Assembly: GCA_016182905.1 (NCBI GenBank)
Contig: JACPFR010000025.1
Coordinates: 1 to 64,000, forward strand
Source of the DNA: Elusimicrobiota bacterium
GTDB lineage: Bacteria > Elusimicrobiota > Elusimicrobia > UBA1565 > UBA9628
Length of the DNA: 64,000 nucleotides
Direction: 5' to 3'
The position numbers were made by a program, and so were the translations under genes. Within the stretch, counting starts at the first letter, position 1. Every line of letters begins with the position of its first letter. Below, piece by piece: positions 57,293-64,000 of this stretch. The notes beneath the pieces are model-generated. The model worked only from the letters and a program-made list of their open reading frames with translations. It searched no databases and had not been told where the DNA came from.

Positions 57293-58097
57293 TAATCTTG
57301 GTGTCAGGCCTGGCAGTATCGGCAGTATTATTCCGGATATAGCGTCCGACTGAGCTTTGATCGAGATTAAGCCATCTCGCGAGGACAATCAAACGATGAC
57401 CTTGCCGCGCGGCTTCCCGAGCGAACCTGCGTTTCGCCGCTATGGTCCGCCTGGCGCGGCTTTCCGAACGCAATTCCTCCAAAGGGATTCCCGTCAAAGC
57501 GGCGATCTCGGCACCGATGTCGGCAAGTTCTCGCCTATCGGAATGCTCTAACCGGATCAAATCGGGTGCGATTTCATCCTTGAGCCATGGATCGAATTCC
57601 GAAAGATCGCCCTCGGAATTTCCGGGCGGCTGGCGGGACGAGCTCGACCAAGGCCAATCCTGCGGCCTCGAAACGAGGCCCGCCCTCACGGGATTCATGT
57701 GGATATATCGGACTAAGCTGAGCAAGTATGCATCGTCGAGGCATAGGTTCGCCTCGTGTCGGGCCTGAAAAAGATGGCCCGTCCGGTCGTACAGGCGGTT
57801 GAACGATTTCGCGTAACCGGTGAGGAAACGGAGCATGATCGCCGCCAAAGGGATGTGCCGTACTCGGATGGCGAGATGGAAATGATTGCCCATCAGACAA
57901 TAGGCAATGATCTCACAGGACGAATCACTCGCGATCCGGAACAGCCTGTCCAGGAAATTCGTCCGGTCACAATCATCGATGAAGATGGCGCACCGGTTGA
58001 CGCCGCGCGCCATCACATGATAGACCGCGCCTGGAAAATGAATTCTCGCTCGTCGTCCCATACCAATCATACGATTGAGGGGACGAAAAAGTTGCAC
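57279..58097 (-). CDS. REP-associated tyrosine transposase (Y1 HUH, TnpA-REP), second copy
   Basis: A 272-residue homologue of the transposase at 36203, starting at a GTG that matches that copy's ATG (VQLFRPLNRMIGMGRRAR). The Y1-HUH motifs are GAVYHVMARG, CLMGNHFHLAIRV and LVRYIHMNPVRAGLV (catalytic Tyr). The C-terminus has the HTH-like LIVLARWLNLDQSSVGRYIR. It is clearly diverged from the other copy (perhaps half the residues identical by eye), so this is not a recent duplication. The frame reads through the terminal repeat into flanking DNA and overlaps the TPR gene's last codons. Confidence 0.92.
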   Translation of the reverse strand: MQLFRPLNRMIGMGRRARIHFPGAVYHVMARGVNRCAIFIDDCDRTNFLDRLFRIASDSSCEIIAYCLMGNHFHLAIRVRHIPLAAIMLRFLTGYAKSFNRLYDRTGHLFQARHEANLCLDDAYLLSLVRYIHMNPVRAGLVSRPQDWPWSSSSRQPPGNSEGDLSEFDPWLKDEIAPDLIRLEHSDRRELADIGAEIAALTGIPLEELRSESRARRTIAAKRRFAREAARQGHRLIVLARWLNLDQSSVGRYIRNNTADTARPDTKIISSR

Positions 58098-58135
58098 GGC
58101 TCCCGAATACTGCCGATACTGCCAGGCCTGACACC
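57300..58135. mobile_element. RAYT element with 30-base inverted terminal repeats
   Basis: The arm at 57300-57329 starts GGTGTCAGGCCTGGCAG and is exactly inverted at 58106-58135. The first 10 bases (GGTGTCAGGC) are shared with the palindrome at 24840 and differ by two bases from the element at 36170. The inner parts of the repeats differ (ACTGCCGATACTGCC here), which suggests each transposase has its own cognate hairpin. Confidence 0.87.
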
Positions 58136-59196
58136 TAATTCATGATGGCGTCGGTGAAGCGGGTTTTCTCCACCCAGAAGACGCGGAAGCCCGTGCCGGA
58201 GGGCGCGACGCGAGGGTGAGAGGCTGGGTCGTTCTCCCCGGACAGGGGCTTCGGCTTAGACCACGATCTCCCGTCGGCGCTCACGGCGGCCCAGATCCGG
58301 CCGCCGTCGTTCCATGCGGCGGCGAGGCGGGATCCGGACGAGGCCAGGTCGGCGTGCTTGGCGCCCGGCCCCCCCAGCTTCACGGGGCGTCCCCAGGCCA
58401 GGCCGTCCGGCGAAGGGACCGCGTACACCCCCGCCTTGCCCTCCTTGCCGGTCCATACCAGGGCGGTCACCCCGCCGCCCGCGGAAGCGAGCGCACCGCC
58501 CACGTGGGGGCAGCCGTTGAAGCCCCAGTCGAACGGCCCGGCGGCCGCGGGCTTACTCCAGGTCTTCCCCCCGTCCCGCGAGACGACCGTGCGCATGTCG
58601 CGCGGGTCCTTGTCGCGATACATCGCGTACACCTCGCCGCCGCCGGCGGCGAGCGCCGCGTTCCAGCAGCACTCGCACGCGTCCGGATCGAGCGTGACGG
58701 GCGAAGACCAGGTCCGGGCTCCGTCCGTCGAGCGCGACGCCAGCACTTTCGAGTTGGTCTTTCGATCGAGCCACACCGCGTGCAGGACGCCGGACGAGAC
58801 CGCCAGCGCGGGAAAGCGGCGGCCGAACGGCGTTCCGTCCGCGGGGCTCGCCGCCTCGCTCCAGGACCGGCCTCCGTCCGTCGACCGCGCGACCGCCAAG
58901 GGCCCGGAGCCGTACGGCCCGTTGCCGGGGCGGGCCCACATCGCGTAGACCTCATCGCCCTCCGCCGCCACGCGCGCGTCGCCCGCCCCGAACCGGTAGG
59001 CGGGACGGCCGGCGTCCACGCGGACCGGCGCGCTCCAGGTCCTGCCGCCGTCGTCGGATCGAAGGTAGGTCAGGGCGACCTCCTTGCCGGACTCGCCCTC
59101 GAGGCGGTGCAGGCGGCCGCGGTCGGCATGGACGTCGAAGCCGCCGGGCGCCGCCGAAGCGGCCACGGCGAGAAGCGCGAAAAGATGAGCGATCAT
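58135..59196 (-). CDS. secreted sialidase-like (BNR/Asp-box) beta-propeller with CECC motif
   Basis: A 353-residue protein with signal MIAHLFALLAVAASAAPG and four Asp-boxes (SDDGGRTW, STDGGRSW, STDGARTW, SRDGGKTW), so it folds as a beta-propeller. True sialidases also need an Arg triad and Tyr/Glu nucleophile, which are not evident. It has a striking DPDACECCWNAAL segment in the middle and one Cys in FNGCPHVGG, features of a bacterial sialidase-like group often found beside TonB receptors. It follows the TonB receptor gene with AGGAGG upstream. Its TAG stop is completed by the first base of the RAYT repeat. Confidence 0.8.
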   Translation of the reverse strand: MIAHLFALLAVAASAAPGGFDVHADRGRLHRLEGESGKEVALTYLRSDDGGRTWSAPVRVDAGRPAYRFGAGDARVAAEGDEVYAMWARPGNGPYGSGPLAVARSTDGGRSWSEAASPADGTPFGRRFPALAVSSGVLHAVWLDRKTNSKVLASRSTDGARTWSSPVTLDPDACECCWNAALAAGGGEVYAMYRDKDPRDMRTVVSRDGGKTWSKPAAAGPFDWGFNGCPHVGGALASAGGGVTALVWTGKEGKAGVYAVPSPDGLAWGRPVKLGGPGAKHADLASSGSRLAAAWNDGGRIWAAVSADGRSWSKPKPLSGENDPASHPRVAPSGTGFRVFWVEKTRFTDAIMN

Positions 59197-59205
59197 GATT
59201 GCCTC

Positions 59206-61308
59206 CTAGAAGTGAAAAGTAAGCCCGCCGTACGCCGAGCGGCCCTGCCCGGCGAAGAACGCCTGCTTCGCCAAAAGGCTCGCCGGCGTGTCCGAGCTCG
59301 CGTCCGCGACGGTGACGGCGGAACCGTCATAGGCGATGTTCATCAGGTTGCGCAGGTCGAAGGTCATAGTCACTTGGCTGACCGGGCCCCACGACACGCC
59401 GCGCTTCCAGTGCGCGTTCAGGTTCAGCACGGTGTACCGCCTCGCGCGCAGGGTGTTCGCGTTGTTGACCGCGTAGTCCGAGACCTGGTTCGCCTCGACC
59501 CAGCCCCCGGGGAGCCCGGGCCGGTCCCAGCCGGCGCGCGCGTTGAGCACCGAGCGCTCGACGCCGGGAACGCGCGACCCCGCGCGGTCGATCGAGAGGC
59601 CGCCGCCGGCGGACTCGCGGAAGGTCCTGTACACATGGTCGTTGAATGTCCAGGCGCCGGCGAGCAGGAGCCCCTCGGGGCTTCGCCAGTCGGCCCACAG
59701 CTCGGCGCCGCGATGGTCGGCGCGCGGCGCGTTCGCGGTGAAGGCGCCGAGTCCCGCCCCCGGGGTCTGGGTGACGAACTCGTTCCAGTAGACCTCATAG
59801 TAGGCGGCCGCGTCCCAGGACAGGCCGCCGGACTTCCCGCCCGCGCCGGCCTCGAAGCCCAGGTTGCGCTGGGGCTTGAGGCCGGTGTTGTTTCCCGTCA
59901 GGCCGTCCGGCGTGGTCGTCAACTGGCCGATCCCGGGCGTGCCGTAGCCCATGCCCGCGCGGGCCCGGCCGGTCCAGGCTTCCGCCTTGCAGCTCAGCGC
60001 CGCCTCGGGCGCCGCGTTGTGGAACACGCGGTCGGCATCCGCGCGCGAATAGGTCTCCGCGCCCGTGCGGGTCCGCACCGCGGCCTTCACCTGCGACCGC
60101 TCGACGCCGAGCCCCGCGATCGCCGTCCATCGCGGCGACACCTCCAGTTCCTCGCGGAGGCGGAAGCCGAGGTTCTGGTGGAAGCCGCGCGTGCTCGACT
60201 GCAGGGCGCCGCGCGTCCCGGCCCAGTCGGCGAGGTTCCGGAACGACGCGGACTCCTGCTCCATCCGGTTGAAGAACACGCCCGCGTAGTGCTTCGCGCT
60301 CAGCCCGCCGATCGTCCCCTCGCGCGTCACGTCGGCGTATTGATGGAAGTTCGGATTGACCGTGTCCGAGATCGTGCCGAAGGTCTGGTCGATGTCCTTG
60401 ACGTCGTACGCGCCGAGGAAGCGCCAGCCCGTCTCGGGATCGAGCCGCTGCTCGTAGCGCCCGCCGAGGATCGTCCGGCGGTCCCGCCGGCTCTGTGAAG
60501 CCCGCTCGGCGCTGACGCTCCCGACCCCCGTCACGTTCGTGAGGCCGGCGCTCCGGGGATCGGCGTCCATCTGAGCCCGGGAGAGGCGGCTCGGGACCTG
60601 CGCCTCCATGTCGTTGTTCAGGAACTTGAAGACCACCGTGCGCGACTCGTCGAGGTAGAACCGGCCGACGACGTTCTCGGTCACGGTCTTGTAGCCGTTG
60701 TAGTAGGTGTAGCCGTCGGCGCGGATGTGGCTGACGAAGGCCGAGTACTCGAAGGACTTCGTCCGGCGGCCGAGATGCAGGCGCTCGTTCTGATAGCCGT
60801 ACGAGCCGGCGGTGACGCCGGCGTCGAGGCCGTCGACGTCGCGCCCGAGCCGCGTGCGGAAGTTCACCGCGCCTCCGAGCGCATAGTTGTCGTGCAAGGA
60901 CGACGACGGCCCGCGCAGGACGTCGATCCCCTCGTAGGCGTTGGGGTCGTGGATGTCGGTGCGGGAGAGGCCGTCGGACTGCGTGACGGGGAACCAATCC
61001 TCGTACATTTTAATATTCCGGATCGCGAAGCTCGTCTTCGCGCCGGAGCCGCGCACGGAGATCGACACGTCGCGCGGGCCGTTGGACTGCTTGGCGAGAA
61101 CGCCGGGCGTCTTGTCCATCAGGTCCTTGAGGCTGAAGGCGTCGACGGATTCGATCACGCCGCGCTCGACCCGCCCGATCGCGCGGGCGGACGGGTTCTC
61201 CTGGATCCGGGCTCCCAGGACGACGACGGGCTCGAGCATGGCTGCTTCTTCGGAACGGCACGGCGACGACAGGACGGCGAACGCCAGGACGGCGAAAAAT
61301 AAACGCAT
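59206..61308 (-). CDS. TonB-dependent receptor
   Basis: A 700-residue outer-membrane receptor with signal MRLFFAVLAFAVLSSPCRS. The plug (about 30-150) has VVVLGARIQENP in the TonB-box region, LKDLMDKTPGVLAKQSNGPRDVSISVRG (key SISVRGSGAKTSFAIRNI) and GIDVLRGPSSSLHDNYALGGAVNF. A 22-strand barrel follows, ending GGLTFHF with a terminal aromatic residue. The ligand is not evident; neighbours with CxxC and CECC motifs hint at a metal or metal chelate such as copper, but this is inference. GGGAGG lies 5 bases before the ATG. Confidence 0.92.
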   Translation of the reverse strand: MRLFFAVLAFAVLSSPCRSEEAAMLEPVVVLGARIQENPSARAIGRVERGVIESVDAFSLKDLMDKTPGVLAKQSNGPRDVSISVRGSGAKTSFAIRNIKMYEDWFPVTQSDGLSRTDIHDPNAYEGIDVLRGPSSSLHDNYALGGAVNFRTRLGRDVDGLDAGVTAGSYGYQNERLHLGRRTKSFEYSAFVSHIRADGYTYYNGYKTVTENVVGRFYLDESRTVVFKFLNNDMEAQVPSRLSRAQMDADPRSAGLTNVTGVGSVSAERASQSRRDRRTILGGRYEQRLDPETGWRFLGAYDVKDIDQTFGTISDTVNPNFHQYADVTREGTIGGLSAKHYAGVFFNRMEQESASFRNLADWAGTRGALQSSTRGFHQNLGFRLREELEVSPRWTAIAGLGVERSQVKAAVRTRTGAETYSRADADRVFHNAAPEAALSCKAEAWTGRARAGMGYGTPGIGQLTTTPDGLTGNNTGLKPQRNLGFEAGAGGKSGGLSWDAAAYYEVYWNEFVTQTPGAGLGAFTANAPRADHRGAELWADWRSPEGLLLAGAWTFNDHVYRTFRESAGGGLSIDRAGSRVPGVERSVLNARAGWDRPGLPGGWVEANQVSDYAVNNANTLRARRYTVLNLNAHWKRGVSWGPVSQVTMTFDLRNLMNIAYDGSAVTVADASSDTPASLLAKQAFFAGQGRSAYGGLTFHF

Positions 61309-61348
61309 GTATCCTCCCTATGATCGACGCGCCGAGAGGCGCGGACGG

Positions 61349-61729
61349 CTAGGCGGGGAGGACGGTCTTGGGCGGAGGGACGACGGGGCGGGACGGACGG
61401 GAAGCGCCGAACGGCGACGACAAAACGGCGGGGGTGCGCGCGGGAAGCACGGCCCGCGGATCCGAAACGGCGGAAACGGCGAGATCGAGGCCCGGGGAGG
61501 ACCGCAGGATCGAGGGACCTTGCTCGGCTTTGGCGCCTTTTTCGACGATGCGGCACATGCGGCACGGCTTCTCGCCGGAGAAGGTGGACGACACGACCTC
61601 CGCCAAAGACGATTCGCCGGCGCGCGCCGCGATCATGCTCGCCCACGCCGCGCTCTGGAGGGCCACCCAATGCGCGCCGGTGCCGTACAGCACCGAGGCG
61701 ACGAGCAGCAGGCGAAGGAGCTTCCTCAC
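61349..61729 (-). CDS. small secreted/anchored protein with CxxC motif
   Basis: A 126-residue protein starting at GTG 61729 (TATAAT ends 6 bases upstream): MRKLLRLLLVASVLYGTG signal or anchor, then a helical part, EKPCRMCRIVEKGAKAEQ with a Cys-x2-Cys pair, and a Pro-rich tail ending PVVPPPKTVLPA. The C-x2-C in a small exported protein upstream of a TonB receptor resembles DUF2946-like proteins of metal-uptake loci; the match is loose. It is first in the operon with the receptor and the CECC propeller. Confidence 0.65.
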   Translation of the reverse strand: MRKLLRLLLVASVLYGTGAHWVALQSAAWASMIAARAGESSLAEVVSSTFSGEKPCRMCRIVEKGAKAEQGPSILRSSPGLDLAVSAVSDPRAVLPARTPAVLSSPFGASRPSRPVVPPPKTVLPA

Positions 61730-61735
61730 GCCGGG

Positions 61736-61741
61736 ATTATA
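61736..61741 (-). promoter_or_regulatory. -10 element TATAAT, leaderless
   Basis: A perfect TATAAT ends 6 bases (CCCGGC) before the GTG at 61729. Confidence 0.6.
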
Positions 61742-61746
61742 CCAGC

Positions 61747-62262
61747 TTACGGACGCAGAGGGCAGGCGCTGTAGGCGACGTCCTTCTTGAGGAAGGGCGC
61801 CAGGTCGCGGCAGTCCACGCTGTGCGCGGTCTTGAGCGTGGAGAGCGAGCCGTCCTTCAGGGAGCAGCGCTCGACGGCCGCGCAGATGTCGCAGTCCTCG
61901 TGGTAGAAGAAGGCGTCCGTCGTCGTCAACAGGACGAGCGACAGGCCGCTCCGGGAAAAGCCCTTGCTCAGGACGCCCTTGAAGTCGCGCACGTCGACGC
62001 CGAAGGCCTTCTTGATCGCGGCCTCGCAGCGGGGAAGGGCCGCGTAGGCGGCGTCGATCTGCGCGGGGGGGCAGGTGGGCGCGGTCGCCTCGATCTTCCG
62101 CTCGCGGGAGCGCTTCGCCTGGGCGGCGGCGACCTTGGCCGAGGACTCGTTGATGGCGTCGATGGCCGCGCTGAAGGCGTCCTCGGAGGGCGTGGCGAAG
62201 GCGGACGACGAGAGAAGGGCGAGGAAAAGACCGGCGGCGAAAGGGGTTTTGACGCGGTTCAT
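61747..62262 (-). CDS. secreted Cys-rich protein of unknown function
   Basis: A 171-residue protein with signal MNRVKTPFAAGLFLALLSSSAFA. A helical N-terminal part (SAAIDAINESSAKVAAAQAK) is followed by a domain with seven cysteines (APTCPPAQ, LPRCEAA, EDCDICAAVERCS, VDCRDLA, SACPLRP), including C-x2-C, and a strand LSLVLLTTTDAFFYHE. Likely disulfide-bonded in the periplasm. No family recognised. TATAAT ends 6 bases before the ATG. Confidence 0.7.
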   Translation of the reverse strand: MNRVKTPFAAGLFLALLSSSAFATPSEDAFSAAIDAINESSAKVAAAQAKRSRERKIEATAPTCPPAQIDAAYAALPRCEAAIKKAFGVDVRDFKGVLSKGFSRSGLSLVLLTTTDAFFYHEDCDICAAVERCSLKDGSLSTLKTAHSVDCRDLAPFLKKDVAYSACPLRP

Positions 62263-62268
62263 GAGGAG

Positions 62269-62274
62269 ATTATA
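62269..62274 (-). promoter_or_regulatory. -10 element TATAAT, leaderless
   Basis: TATAAT ends 6 bases (CTCCTC) before the ATG at 62262. Confidence 0.6.
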
Positions 62275-62354
62275 CCGCGCCCTCCCCGTCGAAGGATATC
62301 GGGCTTAAGGCCCACCGCCGGCGGCCGGGAGGCCTAGAGGGCCGGGGCAGCGGC

Positions 62355-62394
62355 TTGACGGCCGGTTTCATGAGGTCGGTATATTTAATAGAAT
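62355..62394 (+). promoter_or_regulatory. promoter region of the receiver-lysS operon
   Basis: TTGACG (62355-62360) with TATATT 19 bases on (62380-62385), and TAGAAT (62389-62394) ending 7 bases before the ATG at 62402. Two alternative -10s are possible; the second would make the mRNA leaderless. Confidence 0.45.
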
Positions 62395-62401
62395 CGGGGC
62401 C

Positions 62402-62788
62402 ATGGCGCGGATACTGCTCGTCGACGATGAGCGAGACGTCGTCACGCTCATCAAATTCATGCTCGAGAAAGACGGACACACGGTCATCGCCGCTTACGAC
62501 GGAGCCGAGGCCCTCGCCAAGGTCGGCCTCGAGCCGCGCGACGAGACGACCGTCATCCCCGACCTCGTCATCCTCGACGTCATGATGCCCGTCATGGACG
62601 GCTACGCGGTATGCGCCCGCCTGCAGGAGGACGCCCGCACCAAGGCCGTTCCCGTCCTCGTGCTGACCGCCAAGGGGGCGGTGAAGGACCATTTCAACCC
62701 GGACTGCCGCGTGACCGAGCACCTCGAGAAGCCCTTCGATCCCAAGATGCTGCGCGAGCTGGTCGCCAAGCTGCTGGAGAAGCGCTGA
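62402..62788 (+). CDS. receiver-only response regulator
   Basis: A 128-residue CheY-like protein with no output domain: acidic pocket VDDE (7-10), phospho-acceptor Asp59 in LVILDVMMPVMDGY, Thr in LVLTAKG and Lys in HLEKPF. It has an unusual 6-8 residue insertion before the Asp strand (LEPRDETTVIPDL) that its neighbour also has (IEPPDHSRPLPDL), so the pair arose by duplication. The next gene begins in a TGATG junction. Confidence 0.9.
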   Translation: MARILLVDDERDVVTLIKFMLEKDGHTVIAAYDGAEALAKVGLEPRDETTVIPDLVILDVMMPVMDGYAVCARLQEDARTKAVPVLVLTAKGAVKDHFNPDCRVTEHLEKPFDPKMLRELVAKLLEKR

Positions 62789-63195
62789 TGCCCTCCATCC
62801 TCGTCGTCGACGACGAACCCGATATCGTCACCTTGCTGCGCTTCGCCCTCGAGAAGGAGGGCTACGCGGTCGGCGAGGCCGGCAACGGCCAGATCGCGCT
62901 CGAGCGCCTCGGCATCGAGCCCCCCGACCACTCGCGCCCCCTGCCCGACCTCATCGTCCTCGACATCATGATGCCGGTGATGGACGGCTACCAGCTCAAC
63001 ATGCGCCTGCAGACCGAGCCGCGCGCCAAGGACATCCCCATCCTCGTGCTGACCGCCAAGGGCCAGAAGATGCGCGACCTCTTCGAGATGGCGCCGAACG
63101 TGGCGGCCTACGTGCAGAAGCCTTTCGACCCCAAGATGCTCCGCGAGCTCATCGCCGGCATCCTCGCTTCACGCGGAGAAAAGAAGAATGTCTGA
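62788..63195 (+). CDS. receiver-only response regulator, tandem paralogue
   Basis: A 135-residue CheY-like protein, paralogous to the preceding one: VVDDEPD pocket, Asp59 in LIVLDIMMPVMDGY, Thr in LVLTAKG, Lys in YVQKPFDPKMLREL (this last segment is shared with the neighbour). No effector domain and no kinase gene nearby. Its stop overlaps the lysS ATG by 8 bases, so it is co-translated with lysyl-tRNA synthetase. Confidence 0.9.
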   Translation: MPSILVVDDEPDIVTLLRFALEKEGYAVGEAGNGQIALERLGIEPPDHSRPLPDLIVLDIMMPVMDGYQLNMRLQTEPRAKDIPILVLTAKGQKMRDLFEMAPNVAAYVQKPFDPKMLRELIAGILASRGEKKNV

Positions 63196-64000
63196 CGCGC
63201 CCAAGGTTCCCGCCGCACCCGCCCCCGCAGCCGACGGCCGCGGCCTGGAAGAATTGATGGCCTTGAAGAAGGCCAAGATCGCCGACATGCGATCCCGCAA
63301 TATCGACCCTTTCCCGTCCCGCACGGTCCGCAAGAATGATTGCTCCGCCGTCCGTCCTCTGAGCGCCGGCCTGACCGAGCCCATGCAGCACTCGACGGAA
63401 AAGGTCGCCATCGCCGGCCGCCTCGTCGAGCTGCGCGACATGGGCAAGTCCATCTTCGGCCGCCTCGCCGACCTGTCGGGCAACGCCCAGGTGTACTTTA
63501 AGAAGGACGCCCTGCCCGAGGACGTCTTCGCGTTGGTCAAGCGGGACCTCGCCGTCGGCGACTTCGTCGCGGCCTCCGGCTCGGTGTTCATCACCAAGAC
63601 CGGCGAGCCCACCGTCGCCGTCGAGCACGCGGCCGTCCTCGCCAAGGCCATCCGGCCGATGCCCGAGAAGTGGCACGGCATCACCAACACCGAGCTGCGC
63701 TACCGGCAGCGCCATCTGGACCTCGTGTCCACCGCCGAATCGCGGGAGACTTTCATAAAGCGCGCCAAGATCGTCTCGACCATCCGCCGCGTCCTCGACT
63801 CGCGCGGCTACGTCGAGGTGGAGACCCCCGTCCTGCTCGGCCAGGCCGGCGGCGCCTCCGCCCGCCCCTTCCACACGCGCCACAACGCCCTCGAGCAGGA
63901 CATGGTCCTGCGGATCGCCACCGAGCTCTACTTGAAAAAGCTCGTCATCGGCGGCTTGGATCGCGTCTACGAGATCGGCCGCGTGTTCCGCAACGAGGGC
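63188..64000 (+). CDS. lysS: lysyl-tRNA synthetase, class II, N-terminal part
   Basis: The gene runs off the window; 271 codons are visible. After a Pro/Ala-rich start (MSDAPKVPAAPAPAADG) comes the anticodon-binding OB domain (VAIAGRLVELRDMGKSIFGRL), then class II motif 1 (FIKRAKIVSTIRRVLDSRGYVEVETPVL; key GYVEVETPVL) and the start of motif 2 (VYEIGRVFRNEG). KWHGITNTELRYRQRHLDL is the class II LysRS signature. It charges tRNA-Lys. ATG 63188 overlaps the previous stop by 8 bases. The remaining C-terminal catalytic core is outside the window. Confidence 0.95.
   Translation, partial: MSDAPKVPAAPAPAADGRGLEELMALKKAKIADMRSRNIDPFPSRTVRKNDCSAVRPLSAGLTEPMQHSTEKVAIAGRLVELRDMGKSIFGRLADLSGNAQVYFKKDALPEDVFALVKRDLAVGDFVAASGSVFITKTGEPTVAVEHAAVLAKAIRPMPEKWHGITNTELRYRQRHLDLVSTAESRETFIKRAKIVSTIRRVLDSRGYVEVETPVLLGQAGGASARPFHTRHNALEQDMVLRIATELYLKKLVIGGLDRVYEIGRVFRNEG

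Noticed and set aside
58135-59196. Annotation as an active exo-alpha-sialidase.
   Set aside because: Asp-boxes only show a beta-propeller; the catalytic Arg triad and Tyr/Glu pair were not found, and the CECC motif points elsewhere.

Overview
The window is GC-rich bacterial chromosome (well over 60% G+C by eye) with densely packed genes, many of them overlapping by 1-8 bases. The cell is Gram-negative: there are lipoproteins, a TonB-dependent receptor, two PorV-type outer-membrane proteins and several predicted beta-barrels. The mix of PorV-type proteins with FlgD-like C-terminal domains, an S46 peptidase, a lone SWIB protein and many uncharacterised secreted proteins resembles the high-GC Elusimicrobiota. 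That placement is inference and was not tested with a marker gene. I found no rRNA, CRISPR array or prophage. There is one tRNA (Glu-CTC) and there are two complete REP-associated (RAYT/TnpA-REP) transposase elements plus one palindrome derived from the same family.

Layout. 1-13.8 kb: end of a Clp ATPase, small enzymes (alpha/beta hydrolase, MOSC, NUDIX, M42 peptidase, DJ-1/PfpI, ferredoxin), secreted proteins, a SWIB protein, tRNA-Glu, an S9 peptidase, an HtrA-like protease and a HlyIII membrane protein. 13.8-22.5 kb: a small gene behind 11-nt-spaced direct repeats, a GT-C-like membrane protein with a PAP2 enzyme, cobalamin adenosyltransferase, an ABC-2 exporter, envelope proteins. 22.5-27.8 kb: peptidoglycan salvage (NamZ, a degenerate NamZ paralogue, a sodium:solute symporter, NagZ); MurQ lies further on at 53.8 kb. 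27.9-36.2 kb: secreted proteins, a hydrolase-lytic transglycosylase fusion, uridine kinase, an S46 peptidase. 36.2-48.6 kb: a RAYT element, then two divergent operons around a histidine kinase/response regulator pair, each with one PorV-type barrel and one large surface protein ending in a FlgD/sorting-like domain. 48.6-58.1 kb: SUI1, hydrolases, a papain-like protein, adenine deaminase, a small-RNA/small-protein locus, ndk-hydrolase-murQ-esterase, a TPR protein and a second RAYT element. 58.1-64 kb: a TonB receptor operon with Cys-rich partners, two receiver-only regulators and the start of lysS.

The most general signal is promoter architecture. Many first-of-operon genes have a TANNNT-like -10 hexamer ending exactly 6 bases before an ATG or GTG, with no Shine-Dalgarno sequence, which predicts leaderless mRNAs. 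Another set has ordinary Shine-Dalgarno leaders. Two secreted-protein genes carry apparent single frameshifts, so either sequence error or real decay must be kept in mind.
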